Part shown: one piece after another, positions 42,733 through 51,181 of the stretch | How the letters are laid out: each line of letters begins with the position of its first letter | Position numbering within the stretch: position 1 is the first letter of the stretch | Assembly (NCBI RefSeq): GCF_000296815.2 | Contig: NZ_CAIT01000005.1 | Location: 248,001 to 312,000 of the forward strand | Direction: 5' to 3' | DNA: 64,000 bases | DNA from: Fibrisoma limi BUZ 3 | Lineage (GTDB): Bacteria > Bacteroidota > Bacteroidia > Cytophagales > Spirosomataceae | Made by a program: the position numbers and the translations under genes | Notes under the pieces: model-generated | Told to the model about the DNA's origin: nothing | The model's input: only the letters and a program-made list of their open reading frames with translations | The model's database searches: none

Positions 42733-43110
42733 ATGCAACAATTACAGATTATCGGTCGCTTAGGTCAGGACGCCGTAACCCGCGAATCAAACGGCCGTAA
42801 ATTCGTTTCTTTCAGTGTTGCTGTTGACGACGATTATAAAGACCAGAACGGCCAAAAAGTTGAGCGTACAAACTGGTATGACTGCACTACAGAGCAATTA
42901 GCTGTAGCTCAATATTTGACGAAAGGAACGTTAGTTTTTGCACAAGGTAAACCACGTATTGACCAGTACACGAAAGACGGAAAGGTTTACGCTACTTGCC
43001 GTTTAAACGCCAGCAAAATACAATTACTGAGCAAACCACAAGATCAACCAACAACGCAACAACCAGCCCCGGCGTTAGTTACAGCCGAAGAAAAAGACTT
43101 ACCGTTTTGA
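42733..43110 (+). CDS. ssb: Single-stranded DNA-binding protein
   Basis: 125 residues of OB-fold type: LQIIGRLGQDAVTRESNGRKFVSFSVAVD (near 3-31), RTNWYDCTTEQLAVAQYLTKGTLVFAQGKPRIDQY, then a Gln/Thr/Pro linker and an acidic tip EEKDLPF like the partner-binding tail of bacterial SSBs. Element-borne SSB with primase and helicase supports self-directed replication, possibly with a single-stranded phase. Confidence 0.9.
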   Translation: MQQLQIIGRLGQDAVTRESNGRKFVSFSVAVDDDYKDQNGQKVERTNWYDCTTEQLAVAQYLTKGTLVFAQGKPRIDQYTKDGKVYATCRLNASKIQLLSKPQDQPTTQQPAPALVTAEEKDLPF

Positions 43111-43130
43111 TTAAACTTTACCTCAACAAA

Positions 43131-43160
43131 AAAAACCGGTCAGATTGGCCGGGGTTTTTT
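43131..43160. terminator. Bidirectional terminator
   Basis: CCGGTC/GGCCGG stem (43136-43141, 43147-43152) with A and T tracts on both sides, between the convergent SSB operon and replication operon. Confidence 0.78.
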
Positions 43161-43163
43161 GTT

Positions 43164-43346
43164 TTATGCTATTGGCTTCCATCGTTCGGAGCGAACATTA
43201 AGTGATGCTATTACTCTATTTAATTTAAACGTCCTATTGTTGTTTTCAAAGTGATAGGTGATAAACCAATCACTCACGCCAATAATTGATAATACTTTAC
43301 CATTCTCATTTTTGAATTTATCTCCTGAGTAAAATTCAGTTCTCAT
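43164..43346 (-). CDS. Small protein of unknown function
   Basis: 60 residues from ATG 43346, which comes 1 base after the upstream stop (a frame from 43364 overlaps it). Polar, beta-type: MRTEFYSGDKFKNENGKVLS, VSDWFITYHFENNNRTFKLN. Last gene of the replication operon. Confidence 0.5.
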   Translation of the reverse strand: MRTEFYSGDKFKNENGKVLSIIGVSDWFITYHFENNNRTFKLNRVIASLNVRSERWKPIA

Positions 43347-43347
43347 A

Positions 43348-43554
43348 TTAAGCGTAAGTTTCAATGTTGCTGTGAAATCTTGTATCCTGAGAAATAACCT
43401 GTATTTCTACACTATACTTTGCAGATGCAAAGCCTTCGGCTGCAAGAATGAATAATACCCTAAATCCTGCATCATTCGCGTTTATGGCGTCAACAAATCC
43501 CCATTTGGTTGAACGGCCGTAGTTGTCTGTTACTTTGTACTTGTATCGTTTCAT
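43348..43554 (-). CDS. Small protein of unknown function
   Basis: 68 residues from ATG 43554 (MKRYKYKVTDNYGRSTKWG). The frame extended to 43668 has no ATG support and starts inside non-conserved sequence. Mixed alpha/beta. Lies between the primase gene and the last small gene of the operon; no family recognised. Confidence 0.55.
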   Translation of the reverse strand: MKRYKYKVTDNYGRSTKWGFVDAINANDAGFRVLFILAAEGFASAKYSVEIQVISQDTRFHSNIETYA

Positions 43555-43655
43555 GTTTACAATTGAATAAATACCCTCACAAAAGCCTACCCCATTTTTA
43601 CCGAAAGCCTTGCAAAAGCCTTCAGAAAGCCTAAAAAAAGCCTTATAGCAGGTAT

Positions 43656-44528
43656 CTATAGGGAGCATAGGAAAGCGTTAAAATCATTGTGAGAACCATA
43701 CAGCCCGGCACGATCAACCACGGCGCAACCCTCAGAGCGTAGGCGCTTCACAGCCGCCCGGCCTGTATCGTCGTTATCAAGGAAGGTATAGACCTTATTA
43801 GCGGCTTTGAGGGTTTCTAAAGCCCGGTTAAGATGGGAAGTAGAATTTAGTATGATAGCGTTGTTACGCATCTTATAAACCCCGAAATAGACTAAGGCAG
43901 ATAGGAAGTCGAAAAAGCCCTCAAAGACATTGTAATCCGTTGCACCTGGTACTGAGATAGTAGTAATGTCCCCGGCTCCTATCCACGTCTTAAACCCTTC
44001 TGAGCGAACCGCCCAACTGCCTTTGTCAGTCTGGAACCCTATACCAAAAAACGCCCGGTTCTGTGCGTTCTGGTAGTGTATTTCCCGAACATAGGTGTAA
44101 GCGTAGTCGAACGGAATCCGGCGTTTTTCAACGTACTGCACCAATGCCCTATGCTGTAGTGGTTTCACAGCAACCACTTCGAGCCGTTGGGCATCTGGTT
44201 TCAATACGTAGCTTTTGGACCCACTGAGAGAGAACGGAACCGATTCAAAGCGTTCTAATCGCTGTAGCGTCCGGATAGCCGTAGGGAAGTCTACTTTATC
44301 GAGCAATCGAACCAGCCGGATTATATCGCCCTTTTCGCCACTGGAAAAGTCATTGAACACGTTGGCCGTTGGTTCGACAAAGAACGAAGGAGAACGTTCG
44401 TTTGTAATTGGCGAATGATATAAGTACTGTCTGCCTGTGCTATTTACCGGCGTAATCCCTTTCGTAAACAGATAATCAGTGATAGGAACAGATGTTTTAA
44501 TCTGTTCAATTACTTCATTTTCGATCAT
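43656..44528 (-). CDS. Toprim-domain DNA primase-like protein
   Basis: 290 residues from ATG 44528 (the longer frame enters the inverted repeat). The N-terminal part matches the CHC2-type primase fold (YLYHSPITNERSPSFFVEP, FNDFSSGEKGDIIRLVRLL) but lacks the zinc cysteines, as in several Bacteroidota mobile-element primases. Toprim motifs: Glu in YNVFEGFFDFLSAL near 200 and DxD in YTFLDNDDTGRAAV near 250. Works with the VirE-type helicase upstream. Confidence 0.82.
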   Translation of the reverse strand: MIENEVIEQIKTSVPITDYLFTKGITPVNSTGRQYLYHSPITNERSPSFFVEPTANVFNDFSSGEKGDIIRLVRLLDKVDFPTAIRTLQRLERFESVPFSLSGSKSYVLKPDAQRLEVVAVKPLQHRALVQYVEKRRIPFDYAYTYVREIHYQNAQNRAFFGIGFQTDKGSWAVRSEGFKTWIGAGDITTISVPGATDYNVFEGFFDFLSALVYFGVYKMRNNAIILNSTSHLNRALETLKAANKVYTFLDNDDTGRAAVKRLRSEGCAVVDRAGLYGSHNDFNAFLCSL

Positions 44529-44546
44529 GTCTTTGTGATTTGTGCT

Positions 44547-44593
44547 TTTTCTTTTAGCGGCCAAATACAATTTCTACGGCCGCTAAAAGAAAA
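44547..44593. repeat. Perfect 16-bp inverted repeat upstream of the primase gene
   Basis: Arms TTTTCTTTTAGCGGCC at 44547-44562 and its reverse complement at 44578-44593, with a 15-base loop. No T-run on either side. It may be an operator, an origin structure or a conversion signal. Confidence 0.9.
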
Positions 44594-44625
44594 GAGAGTG
44601 AAGAAAAAACTTGAAAACTATGGTA

Positions 44626-44831
44626 CTACAACTTACTACCTTACTACATTGCTTACTATCAGCATTTTACACCACTATCGTACTTACTACATTTACTACC
44701 TTACTTACTATTTACCCTACTACATTGTAGTAAGTACTATATCTTGTAGTAAGTAGAATAGTAAGGTTACTACAGAAAAAACCGGCTTATACTGCTTGGA
44801 AACGCCATGTAGTAAGTGTAGTAAGTAGTAA
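44626..44831. repeat. Iteron-like TTACTAC array (candidate origin)
   Basis: TTACTAC occurs at 44633, 44641, 44684, 44693 and 44767. Its reverse complement GTAGTAA occurs at 44727, 44746, 44809, 44818 and 44825, with near copies at 44624, 44653, 44704 and 44717. A 15-base palindrome with 7-base arms, TACTACA-T-TGTAGTA, lies at 44718-44732. It sits between the helicase and primase genes; no protein frame explains it. Confidence 0.85.
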
Positions 44832-44832
44832 A

Positions 44833-46038
44833 CTAGAAAGGTGTATTTTTTTGATCGGCAACCCCGGCAGGTAGCGGAACCATAGAAGGAATAAGGGGTT
44901 TCAGCCAATAGCCATATACCGGAAAAGTCATACCCTGCTTACGGTGTTGTGCCTTTTCGATCTTCATCTTTTGCAGTGCCTTGCCAATGGCTTCTTTACT
45001 TATGCGTACCTGGTTGCCATACAGGTTTTGCAGTAAACGCATAATGTCGGTAGGCTGGTAGAACGTGTCTTCATCCTTGTAACCTTTCTCGAAGTGAGAA
45101 ATCAGCAATTCGTATTCTACAGAGTCTTTGGCGTATTGCTCGTTATTCTTTTCTGAATACTCTACTTCTTCTTTTGTCAGTTTGTACGGAAAGCCTGTTT
45201 TTAACAAATAAAAGGCTTGCGCCCACACTTTATTAATGTCAACGGACATATAGCCATCCGGCCCGCCGTTATCGTGTTTGATGCCGTAGATTTGAAAAAC
45301 CAACCAACGAACGTTGCCAGTACTATCAACCAAGAACTCACGTTCGTTTGTAGACGCAACAAAAGAGGCCCGTCTATCCATAATCGAGTCTTTACGATCA
45401 TAGGGTAGACGGACCTTTATTTTGCTTTCTGAGAACATCGCTTTTACCCGGTTAATGTCAGTCTTTGACATTCCTTGTAATTCGTCGATGTTCAGTATAA
45501 AGTTTTCGGCTAATGCTCGTTTGCTGTCCTTACCTTCAAAGTCTGGGTTATCTTTTAAGTAGGCAGATAAAGCCGGGGGGCAAAGGTTACGAAGAAAAGA
45601 GCTTTTACCGTCGTTCTGCTTACCAAAGAAGGTTAAGCAGTGTTTATTAAAGTCTAACATTCCTAACCCTTGTGCCGCCATTCTTACAAGTGCTTTTTTA
45701 AATTGCGTTTTAAAGAAAGCATCGTCAGAGGTCCAAACGTAAGAACTTAATTCTTCGATATAATCAGTTTCTTTATTCCATTCTGGTAGCGAATCAAAGT
45801 ATTGTTTAATCGGGTCAAATTGTGTTACGTAATCTGATTTCATAAGTGCGGTTAATTGTTTGTCAAATCCTGTAAAACCTTCTGTGAACAATTCAACTTG
45901 TAGATTGAACTCGTTTAGTGTTTTCCAATTGTCGGAGCCTTTTGGAGCGTATTCATAATCTAAACCGACGTTGTTAAACTTGAAAATGTAGCGATTGTCT
46001 AACCATTCTTTTAGCTCGTTAAACTTTATGGTTGGCAT
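44833..46038 (-). CDS. VirE/VapE-type P-loop replication helicase
   Basis: 401 residues. The sequence YVTQFDPIKQYFDSLPEWN near 90 is the usual start of VirE-type domains. Walker A-like FFGKQNDGKSSFLRN is near 155, Walker B NIDELQG near 200, and a sensor region RASFVASTNEREFLVDSTGNVRWL near 235. It is a superfamily 3-like primase-associated ATPase, probably acting at the element's origin. The C-terminal part is winged-helix-like. Coupled with two small upstream genes. Confidence 0.85.
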   Translation of the reverse strand: MPTIKFNELKEWLDNRYIFKFNNVGLDYEYAPKGSDNWKTLNEFNLQVELFTEGFTGFDKQLTALMKSDYVTQFDPIKQYFDSLPEWNKETDYIEELSSYVWTSDDAFFKTQFKKALVRMAAQGLGMLDFNKHCLTFFGKQNDGKSSFLRNLCPPALSAYLKDNPDFEGKDSKRALAENFILNIDELQGMSKTDINRVKAMFSESKIKVRLPYDRKDSIMDRRASFVASTNEREFLVDSTGNVRWLVFQIYGIKHDNGGPDGYMSVDINKVWAQAFYLLKTGFPYKLTKEEVEYSEKNNEQYAKDSVEYELLISHFEKGYKDEDTFYQPTDIMRLLQNLYGNQVRISKEAIGKALQKMKIEKAQHRKQGMTFPVYGYWLKPLIPSMVPLPAGVADQKNTPF

Positions 46039-46050
46039 GAAATCGAAGGG

Positions 46051-46218
46051 TTATAGGTTGGATTGTTCTACACAGAGCGACGTATATCTATTGCCGGTAA
46101 TTGACAAGCATAAAAGAAGCCGGTTAAATGCTTCCTGTAGTGTTGCCGCTTTTATCGTTCCGGCGTAACAGAGTTGCCCCCGGTTTTTAGCCTGGCAGTT
46201 ATACGTAAAGGTTTTCAT
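46051..46218 (-). CDS. Small cysteine-containing protein (55 residues)
   Basis: ATG 46218 overlaps the stop of the previous gene as ATGA, a classic coupling arrangement, and the frame runs MKTFTYNCQAKNRGQLCYAG to stop 46051. Four Cys overall and no known domain. Read from the strand; the coupling supports coding status. Confidence 0.5.
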   Translation of the reverse strand: MKTFTYNCQAKNRGQLCYAGTIKAATLQEAFNRLLLCLSITGNRYTSLCVEQSNL

Positions 46219-46490
46219 AGTGAAGGTTGCATTTGAAGGGTTGAGAGCATTACGGCCGTTGTCTCGTGTCGCTTTGGATTGTAATCCAGATTTACAATTG
46301 CTGCCTGAACAATCACATACGGAACATCTTCAACTATTGAGTAATACTGCCATGTATCAACCCACCGACGCCAGTAGTTTACATTGTTAATAATCCCTGC
46401 TTCCAGTAGAGTAGCCTTAAAATTGAGTTGTTTGGGTTTAGTGGCTGATTCGTAAGCCGTTCCGATTTGGTTTTTAGTCTTTTTTGACAT
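46215..46490 (-). CDS. Small basic protein, first gene of the replication operon
   Basis: 91 residues: Lys-rich start (MSKKTKNQIGTAYESATKPKQLN), then helical. Divergent from the repressor-like gene at 46637, with the palindromic operator in the gap, so it is probably the first gene controlled by the repressor. Function unknown; an initiation factor is plausible from its place. Confidence 0.6.
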   Translation of the reverse strand: MSKKTKNQIGTAYESATKPKQLNFKATLLEAGIINNVNYWRRWVDTWQYYSIVEDVPYVIVQAAIVNLDYNPKRHETTAVMLSTLQMQPSL

Positions 46491-46540
46491 TCAAACAGTG
46501 GGTGAAAGGTTAACCAATGAATAATTATTGTTTGGATTTG

Positions 46541-46573
46541 ACGTTATATCGTTTGATTTTTACGATGTAACGT
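46541..46573. promoter_or_regulatory. Palindromic operator candidate
   Basis: 12-bp arms ACGTTATATCGT (46541-46552) and ACGATGTAACGT (46562-46573) match with one mismatch, separated by 9 bases. It lies between divergent genes, the position of a phage-type repressor operator. Confidence 0.65.
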
Positions 46574-46636
46574 TTTGCAATGTTAAGACACATTGATGGT
46601 TAAATCAAACTTAAAATCTAATTAAAACTTTTGATT

Positions 46637-46990
46637 ATGATTCACCAAGGCAAGAAACTAAGAGAGATTGCAAATGCTAAAGGCTATGATATACAGAGGC
46701 TTGCAGATAAACTAGATGTTCATCGGGTAACGGTTGAGACAGACTTTAAGAAAGAAAAATTGACTAGACGGATATTAGTAAAGTATGTGCCTGTACTTGG
46801 AATAGACTTAGAGGAGTTTTTTACTACAGAAAGTAAAGCCGAACGGAGAACAGTAAACTTAAATGACAGTGTAGTATCTCAGGCAGAGGTTATTGAGATA
46901 CAGAAACAGCTTATAGAAGAACAGCGTAAGAGACTCGCACTAATGGAATATATGGTAAGTTTTTTTCCAAAAGCGGTGCAAATGAGATAA
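46637..46990 (+). CDS. XRE-type repressor-like DNA-binding protein
   Basis: 117 residues from ATG 46637 (an upstream TTG gives a 2-residue longer form). The N-terminal GKKLREIANAKGYDIQRLADKLDVHRVTVETDF is a lambda-repressor-type helix-turn-helix. The C-terminal half is a coiled coil (VIEIQKQLIEEQRKRLALMEYM) for dimerisation. Together with the divergent replication gene and palindrome it forms a likely lysogeny switch. Confidence 0.78.
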   Translation: MIHQGKKLREIANAKGYDIQRLADKLDVHRVTVETDFKKEKLTRRILVKYVPVLGIDLEEFFTTESKAERRTVNLNDSVVSQAEVIEIQKQLIEEQRKRLALMEYMVSFFPKAVQMR

Positions 46991-47096
46991 CAGAATTTTT
47001 AACAAAGTTTCCATTTAACAACTCTAACAGGACTAGATAAATAGCCTTTTATGTTGTTTGGCCTGAGTTTCAGGCCGCACCGCTTAACAGATAACA

Positions 47097-47114
47097 GATT
47101 CCGACTATCTCCAC
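47097..47114. repeat. attR: right attachment site
   Basis: Repeats the tRNA-Ala 3' end (15 exact bases at 47100-47114). The tRNA body is absent, marking the right end of the element. A hairpin (GGCCTGA/TCAGGCC at 47060-47076) lies just inside. Confidence 0.88.
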
Positions 47115-47123
47115 CCCAAAGTC

Positions 47124-47151
47124 AAAGCTGTCATTCGATAATGACAGCTTT
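47124..47151 (+). terminator. Original tRNA-Ala terminator displaced by integration
   Basis: 12-bp stem (47124-47135, 47140-47151) with T-run, close to attR. Shares TCATTCGATAA with the hairpin after attL, as expected if the two are homologous. Confidence 0.8.
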
Positions 47152-47281
47152 TTTGTTTTGAACAATTCCGGAACCTGAACAGTGGATGGAGTTGGTTCGT
47201 GCGGGAGGTGCAAGAGGGATACTGAGAATCAATTCCTTTTTCTATATTGTGCCTTCCTGAACTGATACCCTTCCTGTTTTT

Positions 47282-48772
47282 ATGATACGCTTTCATTTGC
47301 CCGTTTCCTACCTCCTGATTAGCGGCTTAATAGGCCTGGCAGCCTGTCAGCCGGTTGATGTGTTCCGCCAGCCAGCGCCACAGGCAGCCGCCCGGGTGGG
47401 CGTATCGAACACGAACCCGGACGGGGTTATGATGCAGGGCTTTTACTGGAACGTGCCGACCCGAACATCCGCTGGAAGCTGGTGGCAGAACCTGCAGGCA
47501 AAATCCACTGAACTGGCCCAGTCGGGTATTACAGCCATCTGGTTACCGCCCGTTCATAAAGGTGGCAATGGGGCGTCGTCGGTTGGTTATGATGTGTACG
47601 ACCGCTACGACCTCGGCGAATTTAACCAGAAAGGCTCGGTTGCTACCCGCTATGGTACGCTCAGTCAGCTTCAGGCTGCCATATCGGCTTTTAAGAGCAA
47701 GGGGGTAAAGGTCTACGCCGATATCATCATGAACCATCAGTTGTTTGCTGATTACCAGGAGAACATCAACGGTAAACTACTCTGGACGGGGTTCAGCTTT
47801 CCGGGACGCGGCAATACCTACAGCTCATTCAAATGGACGTCGGCTAACTTCAACGGCGTTCAGCAGGATAATCAGTGGTACAAACTCAACGGCCCTGACT
47901 GGGATTTCCAGCCGTATTACAATGGCGACGCCTATGATCCGTTGCTGGGCTGCGAAATCAAATACACCGACCGTCCGCAGGTTGAGGAATTGGTTAGCTG
48001 GGGCAACTGGCTGACTACCAAATTAAACTTGGATGGCTACCGACTCGATGCCGTAAAGCATATATACACACCGTTTGTAAACGAATGGCTCGATCGTGTA
48101 AAAGGATCGTCACGTTTTGCGGTAGGGGAAGCCTGGCTTAATAACATCGCTAACCTGCAGGACTATGCAGCCCGCACCGGTAACCGGATGAGCCTTTTCG
48201 ATGTACCCCTGCATTATACATTTAAACAAATGAGTGATGGCAACGGAGCCTGGGATATGCGCGGGCTACAGTTTGCAGGCTTCATTGAGTCGAACGGTGA
48301 TCAGGCAGTATCCTTTGTCGATAACCACGACACCGACGATAAAACCGGGGCGCTGTACTCGCCGGTGGTGAATTTCAAGATGCTGGCCTATACGTACATA
48401 CTGCTTCGGCATCGCGGTTATCCCTGCATTTATTACCGCGATTTTTACGAATACGGGCTGGGGAGTAAACTCAAGAAACTGATTCAGATTCGGCGCGAAA
48501 ACGCCTACGGTGCTGCCTACGAGTACACCACCGTAAATGATGCCGATGTGTATGTGTTCTCCCGCGCCGGCGACAGTACGCACAAGGGCCTTTTATTGAT
48601 GCTCAACGATGGGCGAACAGGGGCTACCCGAACTGTTCGGACACCGTTCGTAAACGCTACGCTGGTCGATAAAACTGGTAACACATCCGGTACAATTAAG
48701 ACGGATGCTAACGGCAACGGCGTGTTCAAGGTCAATGCCCGTAACTACGCTGTGTGGGTGCCCAAGGTGTAA
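47282..48772 (+). CDS. Alpha-amylase (GH13) lipoprotein
   Basis: 496 residues. The signal peptide ends in a lipobox (LIGLAAC, Cys 22), so it is envelope-anchored. GH13 motifs in order: YDVYDRYDLGEF near 101, DIIMNHQ near 147, GYRLDAVKHI near 249 with the Asp nucleophile, VGEAW near 280 with the acid/base Glu, and FVDNHDT near 340 with the third Asp. It attacks alpha-1,4-glucans. It is the first chromosomal gene after the element. Confidence 0.93.
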   Translation: MIRFHLPVSYLLISGLIGLAACQPVDVFRQPAPQAAARVGVSNTNPDGVMMQGFYWNVPTRTSAGSWWQNLQAKSTELAQSGITAIWLPPVHKGGNGASSVGYDVYDRYDLGEFNQKGSVATRYGTLSQLQAAISAFKSKGVKVYADIIMNHQLFADYQENINGKLLWTGFSFPGRGNTYSSFKWTSANFNGVQQDNQWYKLNGPDWDFQPYYNGDAYDPLLGCEIKYTDRPQVEELVSWGNWLTTKLNLDGYRLDAVKHIYTPFVNEWLDRVKGSSRFAVGEAWLNNIANLQDYAARTGNRMSLFDVPLHYTFKQMSDGNGAWDMRGLQFAGFIESNGDQAVSFVDNHDTDDKTGALYSPVVNFKMLAYTYILLRHRGYPCIYYRDFYEYGLGSKLKKLIQIRRENAYGAAYEYTTVNDADVYVFSRAGDSTHKGLLLMLNDGRTGATRTVRTPFVNATLVDKTGNTSGTIKTDANGNGVFKVNARNYAVWVPKV

Positions 48773-48787
48773 AAGCTGACGTATCGC

Positions 48788-50011
48788 CTACCGCCCAATG
48801 CTCTTTCCCGCAACGTAGCCGGTGGTCCAGGCGTTCTGGAAGTTGAAGCCGCCCGTGATCCCGTCGACGTCCAGTACCTCTCCGGCGAAGAACAGACCCT
48901 TGTGCTGTCGGCTTTCGAGCGTGTCGGGGTTCAGGCTGCCAAGGGCAATGCCTCCGCAGGTAACGAACTCATCCTTAAATGTACTTTTGCCCACTACGTT
49001 GAAGGTGCTGTTGGTAAGCTGCTCGGTCAGGCGGTTTTGCAGTTTGGCCGGTAGATCAGCCCAGCGCTGGGTTTCCGCAATGCCGGTTTCCGCTACCAGG
49101 GCCTGCCAGAGCCGGTTCGGTAAGCCGAAGGGATTTTGCGACGACACCTGCTTTTTGCCGTTCTGCTGCCGAAACGCCTGCAACTCATCGCGGACCTGTG
49201 TTTCGTTGAGGGTAGGTATCCAGTGAACCCGTAGTGTAAAACGGTAATCGACAGCGGCCAGATCGCGGGCAGCCCACGCCGACAGTTTCAAGACGGCCGG
49301 GCCGCTGAATCCCCAATGGGTAATGAGTAGTGGCCCCTGTTGCTGCTGTTTAGTACCGGCAACCTGCACCCGGGCCTGCGGCACCGATACGCCCGCCAGC
49401 GAGAGCAGCGGACTATCGGGTACGTTGAGCGTAAACAAGGACGGAACCGGCGATTGCAGCGGCTCCGATTGCTCGGGCAGCCAGCCGTAGGACGGCAGTT
49501 GCGGGTAACCACCTGTGGCGACCAGCACCCGGTCGGTCAGCAGGGTTTCGTCGCCGGTCAGGCGTAGTTCCCACTGGCTGCCGTTGTGATGCAGAGACGT
49601 AACGCCACAACTGGTGCGCACCTGGATGCCCAGCCGACGGGCCGTATGGAGCAGACAGTCAATGATGGTTTCGGACGAATTGGTGGTCGGGAACATACGG
49701 CCATCGGCTTCGGTCTTCAGCGGAACGCCCTTCGTCTCAAACCAGCGGACCGTAGCGGCTGCGTCGAACTGATTCAGCAACGGACGTAGCCAGCGTTCGC
49801 CCCGCGGGTAGTGTTTTACCAGATTCCGGTTGTCGAAGCAGGCATGAGTCACATTGCAGCGGCCACCCCCCGAAATGCGGACTTTATTCAGAACGGTACG
49901 GTTTTTCTCCAGTATGGTAACAGTAGCTTCAGGAAACGTTTCGGCGGCTGTGATGGCCCCGAAAAAACCGGCTGCCCCTCCGCCAATGACGGTAATATTC
50001 AACGACGACAT
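48788..50011 (-). CDS. HI0933-like flavoprotein (BaiN/RdsA family)
   Basis: 407 residues from ATG 50011 (the 466-residue frame adds 59 residues before the Rossmann fold and overlaps the next gene's promoter). FAD-binding motif VIGGGAAGFFGAITAAE is at 7-23, with KVRISGGGRCNVTHAC near 46, LVATGGYPQLPSYG near 170, and a C-terminal GGVALGSLNP-like block and FAGEVLDVDGITGGFNFQNAWTTGYVAG near 377. Predicted NAD(P)/FAD-dependent oxidoreductase; substrate unknown. Confidence 0.88.
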   Translation of the reverse strand: MSSLNITVIGGGAAGFFGAITAAETFPEATVTILEKNRTVLNKVRISGGGRCNVTHACFDNRNLVKHYPRGERWLRPLLNQFDAAATVRWFETKGVPLKTEADGRMFPTTNSSETIIDCLLHTARRLGIQVRTSCGVTSLHHNGSQWELRLTGDETLLTDRVLVATGGYPQLPSYGWLPEQSEPLQSPVPSLFTLNVPDSPLLSLAGVSVPQARVQVAGTKQQQQGPLLITHWGFSGPAVLKLSAWAARDLAAVDYRFTLRVHWIPTLNETQVRDELQAFRQQNGKKQVSSQNPFGLPNRLWQALVAETGIAETQRWADLPAKLQNRLTEQLTNSTFNVVGKSTFKDEFVTCGGIALGSLNPDTLESRQHKGLFFAGEVLDVDGITGGFNFQNAWTTGYVAGKSIGR

Positions 50012-50117
50012 ACAGTCAGAACAGTGGTTCATCGTTCGAAGTTCGTAGTTTGGTGCTGCATAAACAGCCACACAGCGTAAGAAATAAACTAAGGAACCGT
50101 TCCGTACCTTTGCCGTC

Positions 50118-51152
50118 ATGTCCATGAAGTATAATTCATATCGCCGGGGTTTCCGGCTACGGGGTAATACGCTCGTATTGCTGTTCATCTTTTTTTTGGT
50201 TGGGTTGTTTCTGCGTTACGGGGGTCGTACGCAGCCGGTAGTCGCGTTCTGGAATGATGTCAGAACCATTCTCGGTATTGGACCGTCTGAACGGGAGCCA
50301 CGAAAACGCAATCCGTATCAGGCCCCCGAGCCGCAGGCAGACGTAGCAACGGACGAATCGACGGATCGGGAAGGGGAGGAAGGTGTCGCCAGTGATTCGA
50401 AGGGTACTCCGGAGATGGCGTCGTCGCAGAATAAGCTGTTTGACTTTGAAAAACAGGTTGATTTTATCCTGCCAGCCTACCAGTCAAATGACGAAGTTGT
50501 GAGGCACGATGGATACACGCTGCGGTACCAGGAACGCTATGAGCAGGCCGACTGGGTGGCGTATCCGTTGCTTGGCTATGAAACAAAAGGTACTGCTGAT
50601 CGGGATCGTGAGCAGTTCCAGCCAGATCCGATGGTCAAAACGGGTTCGGCCTTACCGAGCGATTACACTCGATCGGGCTATGACCGGGGGCACCTCGCTC
50701 CGGCCGGTGATTTCAAGTTTTCGCAACGACTCACCAGCGATTCGTTCTATATGAGCAACATGAGTCCACAGGCACCGGACTTCAACCGGGGTATCTGGAA
50801 AGAACTGGAAGAACTGGTGCGCAGATGGGCCGTGCGGGATCGGGGCTTATACGTAGTGACGGGGCCGGTACTAAAACCCGGCTTGCCCACCATCGGTCGT
50901 CAGAATGAGGTTGCCGTTCCGAAGAAGTATTACAAAGTGCTGCTGTACTGCAACAATCCCGAGATTCGGATGATCGGTTTTCTGCTGGACAATAAAGGCT
51001 CTGACAGCTCGCTCAAGCAGTTTGTCGTGCCGGTCGACCAGATCGAACAGCTAACGGGAATCGATTTCTTCCCTAAACTACCTGATAATCTGGAGCGAGA
51101 GCTGGAAAGTAAAGGGCGTTCGGAAGCGGTAGCAGAGTGGTTCAGCTATTGA
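50118..51152 (+). CDS. Membrane-anchored DNA/RNA non-specific endonuclease
   Basis: 344 residues with an N-terminal anchor (TLVLLFIFFLVGLFLRYGG, about 18-36), an acidic linker (about 60-95), then a Serratia-type nuclease domain: GYDRGHLAPAGDFK near 190 with the DRGH active site, MSNMSPQAPDFNRGIWKELEELVR near 215 with the metal-binding Asn, and YVVTGPVLKPGLPTIG near 250. A TAnnTTTG element (TACCTTTG at 50105) lies right before the start, so the leader is very short. It may degrade extracellular nucleic acid. Confidence 0.88.
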   Translation: MSMKYNSYRRGFRLRGNTLVLLFIFFLVGLFLRYGGRTQPVVAFWNDVRTILGIGPSEREPRKRNPYQAPEPQADVATDESTDREGEEGVASDSKGTPEMASSQNKLFDFEKQVDFILPAYQSNDEVVRHDGYTLRYQERYEQADWVAYPLLGYETKGTADRDREQFQPDPMVKTGSALPSDYTRSGYDRGHLAPAGDFKFSQRLTSDSFYMSNMSPQAPDFNRGIWKELEELVRRWAVRDRGLYVVTGPVLKPGLPTIGRQNEVAVPKKYYKVLLYCNNPEIRMIGFLLDNKGSDSSLKQFVVPVDQIEQLTGIDFFPKLPDNLERELESKGRSEAVAEWFSY

Positions 51153-51181
51153 GAGTGACAACGTGAGCGTTGTCCTCTGCA

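Noticed and set aside
44626..44831. CRISPR array
   Set aside because: Units are only 7 bases, occur in both orientations and have irregular spacing; no cas genes nearby.
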